From Lentisphaerota bacterium (GTDB lineage Bacteria; Verrucomicrobiota; Lentisphaeria; Victivallales; Victivallaceae), in assembly GCA_017134815.1 (NCBI GenBank), contig CP071032.1, forward strand, positions 124,001 through 188,000: a stretch of 64,000 nt of DNA, given 5' to 3'. Under the pieces are notes generated by a model, which was not told where the DNA came from, ran no database searches, and was given only the letters and a program-made list of their open reading frames with translations. This document shows, piece by piece, positions 43,606 through 52,417 of this stretch. Position 1 is the first letter of the stretch, and the number at the start of each line of letters is the position of its first letter. The translations under genes were made by a program, and so were the position numbers.

Positions 43606-46600
43606 ATGACGGTATATAATCAAAACAATCGTGAACTGAATATCGAAGTTGACGGCAAAACCGGCAAAGACGAATACGGTAATAATTATGTGTTGATTTC
43701 AGAAATTCTTGACGGCTCTTATCAGGAGTTGTCAAAGCAGTTCCATATTAAACTGATACTTCTGTCTCCGACCTTGTATTCTCCATTGACTCCGGAAGAC
43801 ATGCTTGGTCGCAATACTACCGTTAAAATAAAAAAAGACGATGGTTCCTGGCGTCTTTTCAACGGAATTATTTCCAACTTTATCTTTAATGGATATTACT
43901 CCTATTCAGAAAGTGGGGAACAGGTTTATAATGCCGACCTTTATGAATACAGTGTGGTGCTCAGCCCTAAAATGCTGTTAATGAAAAACAGCTTGAAAAG
44001 CAGAATCTTTCACTCAAAGAAACCCTCCGCTGTAATTGAGCAGATCCTTGACGAATGGAATATTGACTACGACGATAAGCTCACTTATGATTCAGGCAAT
44101 GATGTTAAGTCGTACTATGAGATTGAACAGATTATCCAGTATAAAGAAAGTGATTTAGACTTTATTTCCCGCCTGATGCAGAAGGATGGAATATACTATT
44201 ACTTCTGGCAGGGAAAGGAAGATGATAATGCCGTCCATAAGTTAATTCTGAGGGATTCTAACCCATCATCTGAGCTGAATCTGGTTTATGACTACAAAGG
44301 CGACTCAAGCGATGTTACCAGTTTTTACCAGGGTGAAGCTGTCGGTCCAAATAAAGTACGTATTGATAATTATGATTACCGGCAGGCAGATGTTACTTTC
44401 TTTAATTATGATGATACAAGTGTAAACCAGGGAACGGATCTGGGTACTTATGCAGGTAAAATGCAGGTGGATCAATATGATGCGGATTTCATTTGTACCA
44501 GTGACAAAGCCAATGCTTCAAAATATCGTAAGAAACTGAAGAAACTTGAGGCGCAGCGTTTGCGGTGTGCGAATTATGAATGGAAGGGCATAACCCAGAA
44601 TCGCGAGGTTGCTCCGGGAACAGCTTTCACAATGACAGGTTATCCTGCCGGTGATGTAAATGGGTTGGTAACAAGGGTTGAATTTACCGCAAAAACAACT
44701 GCTTTTTCAGTTTTGAACGGCTCCTTATCCGAAGAAAGTAATAGCAGCTTCGATGCTTGTTTTTACGCTCAGGATTCCGGCAAAATATTCAGACCTCAGC
44801 TGACGGTTAAAGAGCCAAGAGTATTTGAAACCGTCAATGCCAAAGTAATAACAGTTGAAAACATTCCAAGCGACAGCACCAGTTTCAATTCCGATCTCGG
44901 CGGCAATCCGGTCTGGGTTGACTCTTCAACTACCCGGGTAAAAATCCTGATGAACTGGAGAAATACCAAGTCAGGCAATTCTCCGGATTTCAGTACTATG
45001 TGGCTTAACGCCAGATTTGGACAGATGTGGGCTGATTCAGCCAGCGGCAGTTTCGAGCTTCCCCGAAAAGGTCAGGAAGTGCTGGTCACATTTGTCAATG
45101 GCAATCTGGCTCAGCCCGCTGTGGTTGGCAGTCTTTATAACAGTGTAGTCACTCCGCCGATAGATGCGGAGCTCAGCGAAGGCGTTTACGGCACCTTGAT
45201 GCGGACTACCGCCGTCGCGTCCAATGATGACGGCGGCTATGACGCCTCGTCGTCCCTTGAAAATACCATGCCGCTGCCAATGTCAGCCTACGCCCTCGGG
45301 CAACAGAAAAATCAGAAAGGTTACAGCCAGATATCAATGTTCAGCATGGATAACGGGCAATTTTCCGAGGCGGCATTTGACGATACCGTTTTTATGTCCA
45401 AATGGTTTTTCCCGGGGGCGACTCCCCCGATTTCAGACTTAACAGGACTGCTTGATACGTTGAAATCTGGTTCAGCAGGCAAGAACATGTTCTTTGAAGG
45501 AATAAACATGTATTCTAACAAGGACGTACTCAACCAGGCTGCACAAAGCCAGATTATCAATGCTGGAGCCAATATACAGATCACGGCTGGAAATTCAATA
45601 ACTCTGCAGGTGGGGCGCAGTAAAATTGTTCTTGCGGACCAGGGAATCAACATGGCAAATACTTTCGGTGCGCAGGATAAGTATGCGGGGTATGTTACCG
45701 CTTATATGGATGTTGACCCGAATCCTCCGTCAATGCCGAAGTGGAGTCTGGGCAGTTTCGGTTCAGTGCTGGCGCTGGTTCCCGGATGTGCCGCAATGCA
45801 GGCGCCGCTTTCCGTGCTTGCCGGAACCTACCTGGCTGTGACTAAGTCATGGTGGGGATCTGAGTGTGGTGCGCTGATAGGCAACACTTTTGTTAAAGGT
45901 TTGAACACTGAAGTAAAGGCCGGCTTTGACCTGCTTGGCTTCTTTGACTTTTTCAGCAAAATTGTCGATGCCATTATGATGGACCTTACCAATACTATCA
46001 AGTCGGCCACGGATAACAAGGATGGTACTGTCAGCAGCAGTGGTGGCAAAGGCGGCATTTATACTACTAACGTCATACATTCCGGACTATGGCTGATTCT
46101 TGGCCTGATGTTGATCTGGGGTATTTTCTGTTGCGTAGTGGCAGCTATAACCAGTATAACTCTGTTGTTTACCTTCAGGTCTTCTTCAGTTCAGTTGGCT
46201 TGTGATAAAGTTAAAATCAACAGTCAGCGGATTGACTTGAACGCTCCTCTCATTAGAGTTAGCGGACATCCGCTGGGGGCTTATCTGACTTTACTTGACG
46301 ACCTTGATGACGCTTTAGCAGGCACCGGGATGTCAGCTGGTGTTTTCTTTGGTAATACTGCAGACCTGATGGAAATGGCTACTATTACTGAAAGAAGAGT
46401 CACTGTTCTTGAGGAAGAAGGACGAACTCTCAGAAGAAGTCAAATGCAGCTTGATGAATCTAGTACAGGCGTTTCGAGCAATGATAGCGATGTAGTCCAG
46501 GATGAGCTTGCCGGGCAGAATGCTGAATTGGCAGTTTCTGATGAAGATGGAGATATACTTTCAGAGGAGCTGGGTGTTGTTGGCTCTGAGCAGCAGGTAT

Positions 46601-46722
46601 CTGCGACGGATGCAAAGGTATCTGATTCCAGTGCAACTGCCATTAGACAGAATATGAAGGCTCTGGATCAGGAAACCAGAGCTCTTATTACGGCTTATGC
46701 CGGATTAGACGTTGAAGTTTGA
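43606..46722 (+). CDS. vgrG: VgrG-type spike protein with long C-terminal extension, copy 1
   Basis: The 1038-residue protein carries the VgrG core. Residues 1-370 match the gp27-like part (VLISEILDGSYQELSKQFHIKL, LGRNTTVKIKKDDGSWRLFNGII, ESDLDFISRLMQKDGIYYYF). Roughly 430-520 is the gp5 OB fold (RKGQEVLVTFVNGNLAQPAVVGSLYNS). A beta-helix-like segment follows (NAGANIQITAGNSITLQVGRSKI). About residue 720 onward is an unusual extension with a hydrophobic stretch (SGLWLILGLMLIWGIF...), an acidic region, and a tail SDSSATAIRQNMKALDQE. It would tip a contractile injection tube. No sheath, baseplate or membrane genes are present here. Confidence 0.9.
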   Translation: MTVYNQNNRELNIEVDGKTGKDEYGNNYVLISEILDGSYQELSKQFHIKLILLSPTLYSPLTPEDMLGRNTTVKIKKDDGSWRLFNGIISNFIFNGYYSYSESGEQVYNADLYEYSVVLSPKMLLMKNSLKSRIFHSKKPSAVIEQILDEWNIDYDDKLTYDSGNDVKSYYEIEQIIQYKESDLDFISRLMQKDGIYYYFWQGKEDDNAVHKLILRDSNPSSELNLVYDYKGDSSDVTSFYQGEAVGPNKVRIDNYDYRQADVTFFNYDDTSVNQGTDLGTYAGKMQVDQYDADFICTSDKANASKYRKKLKKLEAQRLRCANYEWKGITQNREVAPGTAFTMTGYPAGDVNGLVTRVEFTAKTTAFSVLNGSLSEESNSSFDACFYAQDSGKIFRPQLTVKEPRVFETVNAKVITVENIPSDSTSFNSDLGGNPVWVDSSTTRVKILMNWRNTKSGNSPDFSTMWLNARFGQMWADSASGSFELPRKGQEVLVTFVNGNLAQPAVVGSLYNSVVTPPIDAELSEGVYGTLMRTTAVASNDDGGYDASSSLENTMPLPMSAYALGQQKNQKGYSQISMFSMDNGQFSEAAFDDTVFMSKWFFPGATPPISDLTGLLDTLKSGSAGKNMFFEGINMYSNKDVLNQAAQSQIINAGANIQITAGNSITLQVGRSKIVLADQGINMANTFGAQDKYAGYVTAYMDVDPNPPSMPKWSLGSFGSVLALVPGCAAMQAPLSVLAGTYLAVTKSWWGSECGALIGNTFVKGLNTEVKAGFDLLGFFDFFSKIVDAIMMDLTNTIKSATDNKDGTVSSSGGKGGIYTTNVIHSGLWLILGLMLIWGIFCCVVAAITSITLLFTFRSSSVQLACDKVKINSQRIDLNAPLIRVSGHPLGAYLTLLDDLDDALAGTGMSAGVFFGNTADLMEMATITERRVTVLEEEGRTLRRSQMQLDESSTGVSSNDSDVVQDELAGQNAELAVSDEDGDILSEELGVVGSEQQVSATDAKVSDSSATAIRQNMKALDQETRALITAYAGLDVEV

Positions 46723-46761
46723 TGCTAAATATCATTAAAAGTTGACTATAGGAGAAAAGCT

Positions 46762-47994
46762 ATGTCATGGGATGGGAAAAACTTTGACAGGCCGTTGATA
46801 ATGCTTGATTTTGAGACTCCTCAGGATGCGATAAAGAATAATAACTACAAGCCTGACGAGGACGTTGAACCGTTTATTAAGGAAAATATGACTTCGGAAC
46901 AGTTGATACTTGTTCTCAGGAATAAAGGTATGACCAAAGAGGCATGTGATTTTATGTCTTATTGTGTAAACCGCAGAGTTGGTGTCTGGTGGGCTTATTC
47001 CTGTGTTGATGCTGTCAATACTGAAATTGAAGAAGAGCAGAAGAAGTGTCCTTTGACTTTTGAGGAAAAAGTAAAGAAGGATGTTGAGCAAAAAATGGCA
47101 GGATGGAAAGATACGTCTGAGCTTGATGCCATCAAGGATCAGTACTTGAATAAAGCTGACAGCTTTAAGGCAAAACTTGATCAGCTCAACGGTCCTGAGG
47201 CAACCGACCCAAACGACCCGCTTAAAAAGATTCAGGATCTTTTAAAACAGAAATCAAAAAACAGCAACCTCGATTCTTCAATGAGTGAGCTTGAAAGTGT
47301 TATCGCTTCTATTGATCCGGAACAGCGTAGAGCTGCTCAGAATATTCTTGACAAAACTTATGCTAATTATGAAGCAAAACACGGCATTCATCCTTTTAAG
47401 GAAATCGAAGAAAAACTGAAAAAAGCTGTAATGCCGGAACCAATGCCTGAAGACACTACTATGAAAGACCAGTTTTATGGTAAGATTCAGGAAAAAATTG
47501 ATTCTATAAAGCAGTATATAGAAAATACTATGGGGAAACATTTCCCTTTAGACATACCGGGTTTGCCTAAGAAAGCCTCCAGAGAAAAAATTGATGAAGC
47601 GCTTTTTGCGGTAAAACGCTGGATTTTAACGCCGACTGATGAAAACGGCAAGATAGCGCTTGATTCACATAAGCCTGCTGTTCAGGAACCTGAAGGCGTT
47701 TGTGCCTTGGCTGCTTACTGGAGCTGTGCCAACCTGACTCCGGGCGAGAAAACTCAGCTTATAGCGCCTCCGGGACTGTACTCAGTCGGGGTTAAAAACA
47801 CTGTTTTCATGTGCGCCATGAAAAAAGGCGGCAGCAAAAAGTATGCTGAAAGGTACGAAGAGTACTTTAATATCGGTATAGATTGTGTTTCCGGGGTCAA
47901 GACCTGGGATAAGGAGTGGAAAAAAAAGCCGGCTGAGTCTGTCGAAGAAGACGATTCAAACGGTCTGAATTCGGCCTATGGTTTCGGGCGTTAG
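46762..47994 (+). CDS. VgrG-linked protein of about 410 residues, copy 1
   Basis: The 410-residue cytoplasmic-looking protein opens MSWDGKNFDRPLIMLDFETPQDA. Its N-terminal domain has FMSYCVNRRVGVWWAYSCV, its middle is a charged helical region (about 95-260), and its C-terminal domain (about 265-395) has EGVCALAAYWSCANLTPGEKTQL and GIDCVSGVKTW. The W-W-A-x-x-C pattern resembles small proteins found beside type VI genes, but I cannot name the family securely. It follows vgrG by 39 bp with GGAGAAAAG before ATG. It may be an adaptor or chaperone for the VgrG extension. A paralogue is at 55539. Confidence 0.78.
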   Translation: MSWDGKNFDRPLIMLDFETPQDAIKNNNYKPDEDVEPFIKENMTSEQLILVLRNKGMTKEACDFMSYCVNRRVGVWWAYSCVDAVNTEIEEEQKKCPLTFEEKVKKDVEQKMAGWKDTSELDAIKDQYLNKADSFKAKLDQLNGPEATDPNDPLKKIQDLLKQKSKNSNLDSSMSELESVIASIDPEQRRAAQNILDKTYANYEAKHGIHPFKEIEEKLKKAVMPEPMPEDTTMKDQFYGKIQEKIDSIKQYIENTMGKHFPLDIPGLPKKASREKIDEALFAVKRWILTPTDENGKIALDSHKPAVQEPEGVCALAAYWSCANLTPGEKTQLIAPPGLYSVGVKNTVFMCAMKKGGSKKYAERYEEYFNIGIDCVSGVKTWDKEWKKKPAESVEEDDSNGLNSAYGFGR

Positions 47995-48028
47995 AAAAGC
48001 GTCTGAGTTATTGATTTAGAAAAAATAA

Positions 48029-48071
48029 CGATCGAAGCAGCATTCGACAAACAGCTGCTTCGATCGTATTT
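48029..48071. terminator. Strong bidirectional terminator
   Basis: CGATCGAAGCAGC / GCTGCTTCGATCG (48029-48041 with 48054-48066), a perfect 13-bp stem, with TATTTTT after and AAAAATAA before. Confidence 0.9.
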
Positions 48072-48078
48072 TTCAGGA

Positions 48079-49080
48079 TTAAATCAAAGGATCATCCTGG
48101 TTAAATGGTCTGCTGACATGAGCAATATTATCTACCCAGTCCCGAAGTACTCCCTTACTGAATTCATCCAGATTGAGGCTTTCTCCAACCTGCTTAACGG
48201 CAGTTAACATCTCGTTGTAATCATCATTTTCAAATACAGCTTTTCTCACCGCATCCGCAATACGGGAAGTGTTACACAGCAAATGATAGGTTATGTAAAT
48301 ATACTCGCCTTGATCACCAATTTTAGCTACCGTCCAGAAGCTGGAAATTTCTGCAATAGGCACGAACTTGGCGTTATCCGGCGAAATATATGCGCTATCA
48401 TCATCATCCTTGCCCCGATGGCAGCTGACGTGAATATTGCTTACTCTCTCCATTGGAAAAGTTTCTTCTGAAGCGGCCAGAATGCCTTTGGGGACAAACA
48501 TCCCTACCGGTATGTCTCTCGAGAAAGTAACAATATCCGGCTGTTGACTGGATTCGGAGTTGTATTGGGCCAGCAGTCCGTGGTAACCTAAGTTGAATTC
48601 TTTTCCAACCATAGTTTCATTATCCGGGTGGGTTCCCTTGCCGGTAATCACTGCGGTTACAAAGCATTTCAGATCAGCTACTGCCATGATTTCCCCGATA
48701 TTCTGAAATTGATGCACATTGGGAATTATCCCCTGGCGCATATTTCGAGGAGCGATCTCAAGCATATCTGAAGAGGCGTTAATAACCAGAATTTTGTGCC
48801 TGAACTTATAAGGACTTTCATATCTGCCGACAAATGGTATTTCCGGGATATATTGATAGCGGTAGTTTAAAAAAGGCATGTCATGATGCATAAACCCCTG
48901 TTCCGCAGTGACCTGCCAACGAGGCAACAGACTCCACTGGGTAAAGCATTGTATTCTATTGCCATAAGTTGGATGAGAGCTTCTGTCCCAGAAGTTTCTT
49001 CCAATTAGAACCTGCCCGAAAGCTTGGATGCCAGTCAGGCAGACTGTAAAAATTAATAATACTGCTAATTTATTTTTCAT
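48079..49080 (-). CDS. Exported protein of unknown function
   Basis: The 333-residue protein has a signal peptide ending near residue 23 (MKNKLAVLLIFTVCLTGIQAFG). The mature part is globular, with regions GRNFWDRSSHPTYGNRIQCFTQW and GKEFNLGYHGLLAQY and many aromatic residues. No family is recognised and no catalytic motif is obvious. HVSCHRGKDDDDS near residue 225 is a His/Cys/Asp cluster that could bind metal. It lies alone on the minus strand between the two VgrG islands. Confidence 0.72.
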   Translation of the reverse strand: MKNKLAVLLIFTVCLTGIQAFGQVLIGRNFWDRSSHPTYGNRIQCFTQWSLLPRWQVTAEQGFMHHDMPFLNYRYQYIPEIPFVGRYESPYKFRHKILVINASSDMLEIAPRNMRQGIIPNVHQFQNIGEIMAVADLKCFVTAVITGKGTHPDNETMVGKEFNLGYHGLLAQYNSESSQQPDIVTFSRDIPVGMFVPKGILAASEETFPMERVSNIHVSCHRGKDDDDSAYISPDNAKFVPIAEISSFWTVAKIGDQGEYIYITYHLLCNTSRIADAVRKAVFENDDYNEMLTAVKQVGESLNLDEFSKGVLRDWVDNIAHVSRPFNQDDPLI

Positions 49081-49394
49081 CTACGTCCCTCCTATAAAAT
49101 GAATAATAAATATTATACCAGATTAGTAAGAATATTTTATAATTATGATTTTGCAAATAATGTATTGCATTACAACAGGTTTTTTTCCCGGATTATTATA
49201 AAGATAAAAAATAAAGAGATACAAAAACTACCCTTATTCCAGTTCATTCAGAAAATTAATTGCAGGAATTATTACTCTGCCCATATATAATTGAATCAGG
49301 GATATACTGAAAAGAGTGCGGCATAATACTCGGATGTGCTTTTCACAATTAACGTGAAATCAACGCGCAGCAGCCGCTTTTCATGTTTTTAAGT
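49081..49394. other. AT-rich intergenic stretch
   Basis: No gene, RNA or clear terminator is seen in this 314-bp gap between two minus-strand genes. Confidence 0.4.
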
Positions 49395-49832
49395 TTATAA
49401 GTACTCAGCAAGTTCAATAATGATATTATCCGGGCCTTCAAAATATACTAATCTCTTGCTTCCCTTCTGAACTGCTTTACTGTAAAAACTGATGCCAAGC
49501 TTCTGCAGTCTGCTTATTTCAGCGTCTATGTCTTTTGTTTTCAAAGCAATATGCCTGATTCCAAGGGTATTGGCTTTATTGTTAAGCGGCGCTGCATCAG
49601 AGGCTGGGGAGTAATATTTAATCAGCTCTATATTGATGTTTGAACCGGGCAGACACATGGAAATATATTCAGCAGAGACGTTTTGCAAGCCGACAATTTC
49701 TGAAATCCAATCTCCTTCAAGAATTGAACCGACTACTCCCTCAGTTTTATGAAAACCAAGCTTACTGAAAAATGCCTCAGATTCATTCAGGTCCGATACT
49801 ACAATATTTATATGGTCAATATCAATAATCAT
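49395..49832 (-). CDS. VOC-superfamily (glyoxalase-like) metalloprotein
   Basis: The 145-residue protein has two beta-alpha-beta-beta-beta modules. Metal ligand candidates are His7 (DIDHINIVV), Glu58-area EYISMC, His in GIRHIALK, and Glu in IIELAEY, as in methylmalonyl-CoA epimerase and glyoxalase I families. The exact reaction is not decided by sequence. It is a single gene between the two VgrG islands. Confidence 0.85.
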   Translation of the reverse strand: MIIDIDHINIVVSDLNESEAFFSKLGFHKTEGVVGSILEGDWISEIVGLQNVSAEYISMCLPGSNINIELIKYYSPASDAAPLNNKANTLGIRHIALKTKDIDAEISRLQKLGISFYSKAVQKGSKRLVYFEGPDNIIIELAEYL

Positions 49833-50278
49833 TGGGTAAATACCTCATGTGGTTATCAGGTATTTTAGAAGCCCGGTTTTATAATGCAAACAGAATCCGG
49901 ATATTTTAAATAAAATAGCTTTTAGGTATTATTTGTCAGCTCATGACTTATGTAATTTTTGGGTGTTTCTAATATTCATTATGTCGTGTAGGGCTTCCTA
50001 ATTAAATTCATAAAAAAGATAATGAGGTGTGGAAATTTTTTAGCCTGAAACTTATTCTAATAAAATTGTAAGATAATTTGATGAGGATTTTATGGTGGAG
50101 AATGTATTAAATACTCCTGAAAGCAAAAAGTGTCAATACCATAAAAGGTGCTGAATCCGCAGAGTTTTTATTATACCGCCCCGGCTGAAAACACTGCAGC
50201 CGCAATATGGATTATATCCGGTTTTGATAATAATCAATATTTTTAGTACAAAAATTTTAAGGTTTGGAGAAGATGTAA
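49833..50278. other. Intergenic region between divergent genes
   Basis: AT-rich; the only open frame is a 20-codon peptide at 50092 without support. GGAGAAG precedes the gene at 50279. Nothing else recognised. Confidence 0.4.
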
Positions 50279-51559
50279 ATGCCCTGTGTAGATACTTGCT
50301 GTGATAATTTTATTAAGGGATTGAAGATTTTTGGGGACTGGCTGTATGAGAAAGATAAATTTATAACCGACGCCTCTGTCAGATCCCGTAACCGCATAGA
50401 TGAACATATACTTGCAAAAATGAATGAAATGTGGCGCCATTTCAAAGATATTGCCTCCAGTGTAAGAGTGGCGGACTTTGATGAACATATTGGTGATATA
50501 GAGGTCTTTTTCTCCAGAATGCAGGAGCTGATGGACTTGTATTTAAACATATTAAAAGTGATAAAGTTCAAACGTAATGGTCATATTCTGCCGGCGCCGC
50601 GTAACAGAACTGAAAAATTATATAGAGCACTGGACAAGTTTTATTATCGAGCTTATTATCTCACGTATTTTAATGACAAAGATTATTATGTCAAGAGATG
50701 CAAGTATGAATGGACCAAGCTGACGTCTAATTTCCATTATCATCGATTCGGAATGATTTTCTTCTCAACAAATTTTTTTACAGCGGTCTATAATACAACG
50801 TCACTGGCTATAGATATGCATATCGGTAACAATTATACGGTAAAGCAGATATACGCGATGAATATTCTGCTGTGGCTCATCACCATACCTCAGACTTTGC
50901 TGGAGACGCTGAACCTGTTTCATTCCTCACCAGTTATGGACTGCTATGAAAAAGCTATTGTAAAAACGCAGCTGGCGTTTAATCTGCTTGAAAATCTGTC
51001 CTTGATATTTATTCATCATGTGATCAGTACCTGTGAAAAGACTGGCAGAGATTATGATACAAAGGGAGCTCCGATATATATTCTGGCTATATTGCCGTTT
51101 GCTGTTCTGGTGGGATATGTGCTTTTTTGTCTGTACTGGCGTATCAAATACCATAGACGTTCCCACAAAACTTATGTAGCTGATCACACTTCAGAGGTGA
51201 GGGGACTTTCTTTTCGAGCCAGAGATATAGAAAGCAACCCTGAAGGAGTGGCAAGACACATAGCGGATGCCAGTGAAGGAAGCGTCAGTATGATTAACCT
51301 GAAAGAGGTAGATAGTCTGTCGCAGAAAATGGGCAGGGTCTTTACTGCAACAAAAACTAATGAGCAACAGGCATTTGATGCTGTAATGACACAGTGCAGT
51401 AATAAAGCCGGGTTTAAGGAATTTCTGGATGCAGCGGTGGACGAGAGATACCAGAAATCAGTATCAATGAAAGACCTGGCGCGGGCTTTCAGTGGCGAGG
51501 ATGTGTTTTTCGATGCCGAAGAGTCGCAGCGCCCCCGCAGAGCAAGTTCCTCCTCATAA
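50279..51559 (+). CDS. Multi-spanning membrane protein of unknown function between VgrG islands
   Basis: The 426-residue protein has three parts. A soluble, charged N-terminus (1-150) contains two cysteines in DTCC. About four membrane helices lie between 155 and 285 (FGMIFFSTNFFTAVYNTTSLAI, AMNILLWLITIPQTLLETL, PIYILAILPFAVLVGYVLFCLYW). A basic cytoplasmic tail (about 290-426) ends in SRRASSSS-like low complexity. I do not recognise the family. The ribosome site GGAGAAG is good. Its position between the duplicated VgrG operons, on their strand, suggests a related role such as an anchor or immunity-like factor, but this is untested. Confidence 0.7.
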   Translation: MPCVDTCCDNFIKGLKIFGDWLYEKDKFITDASVRSRNRIDEHILAKMNEMWRHFKDIASSVRVADFDEHIGDIEVFFSRMQELMDLYLNILKVIKFKRNGHILPAPRNRTEKLYRALDKFYYRAYYLTYFNDKDYYVKRCKYEWTKLTSNFHYHRFGMIFFSTNFFTAVYNTTSLAIDMHIGNNYTVKQIYAMNILLWLITIPQTLLETLNLFHSSPVMDCYEKAIVKTQLAFNLLENLSLIFIHHVISTCEKTGRDYDTKGAPIYILAILPFAVLVGYVLFCLYWRIKYHRRSHKTYVADHTSEVRGLSFRARDIESNPEGVARHIADASEGSVSMINLKEVDSLSQKMGRVFTATKTNEQQAFDAVMTQCSNKAGFKEFLDAAVDERYQKSVSMKDLARAFSGEDVFFDAEESQRPRRASSSS

Positions 51560-51686
51560 AAGCAGATATTTGACTGAAAGTTTGTTTATGGCAGTAAACT
51601 GGAGCAGACCTTGAGTGACGGTAAATATAAATATATCTCAAGCGCATTTTGATAATTGTCCATGAAGCCGTCCATTAAATAATATG

Positions 51687-51727
51687 AAAAAGCCTTTCAT
51701 TAACTGACACTGAAAGGCTTTTTTTTG
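51687..51727 (+). terminator. Rho-independent terminator
   Basis: AAAGCCTTTCA / TGAAAGGCTTT (51689-51699 with 51711-51721), 11-bp stem then TTTTT. It ends the membrane protein transcript. Confidence 0.9.
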
Positions 51728-52276
51728 TGAATCTTTGCAGGCCAATGATTAAAAATATTATTCGTTTAAAGAATAATGGTATAATTACAAGGAATAAAAC
51801 TTCTCTCTTTTTGACTTGAACCGCGTTCCGGTTCAGGATATGCTTATTCGGTATAGAGCCGGAGAATTTTATATATCTTTAAGGCAGCATGGATAATAGT
51901 GCAGGGAAAATTTTTAAAGATTGAAAAGGAAAACCAGCTGAGAATAATTGCTTTTAAATCTTTAAGTTCTCGTTCATTGTTGTTGTGCGGACTTTTAAAT
52001 GATTATGCATGACAGGAGTTGATATTGTAGAAATTCCTCTCGTGATAATGCGAAGGGACAGCCTGAAAGGCTTCACCTTTACTCTCCTCATGGCACTGCT
52101 TTAGTTTATCAAAGGGCTGAGAGATGGACATCCAGAGCCGGTCTTGATGTCTTGTTGTGCTCCCGGACTGACAATGAGGTATCTTGAAACCGCTTTTTCT
52201 GGAAATTCAGCTTTAAAGTATGAATTTCAGATCTTCAAGCGGGTATTTAGAGAAAATTGTTTTTTGAGGTGTTGAT
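51728..52276. other. Intergenic region upstream of the second VgrG island
   Basis: Contains a short hairpin TGAACCG / CGGTTCA (51817-51835) and an AGCCTGAAAGGCT hairpin near 52060. No gene is recognised. It is less AT-rich than the matching gap before the first island. Confidence 0.4.
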
Positions 52277-52417
52277 ATGTCTGCAGCTGTATTTTCTGTT
52301 GAAGGGTGGTGTTTTTGTAATGAATCATTTTACTTTTCGTTTTGGCTCAACTTCCGCCAGCTTGTTTTCGGGCATTTATACACCTTGGTAAATCTACTAA
52401 CTGGAGAACTGCAATGA
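52277..52417 (+). CDS. Short ORF leading the second VgrG operon, possibly frameshifted
   Basis: ATG at 52277 follows GAGGTG and opens a 46-codon frame (MSAAVFSVEGWCFCNESF...) whose TGA overlaps the vgrG ATG. A frame shifted by one base reads MNHFTFRFGSTSASLFSG to a stop near 52393. The order of short patterns (MS, AVxSV, then a Ser-rich stretch before a short end) resembles the 42-residue peptide before the first vgrG. It is either a coupled leader or a decayed copy of that gene. Confidence 0.35.
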   Translation: MSAAVFSVEGWCFCNESFYFSFWLNFRQLVFGHLYTLVNLLTGELQ

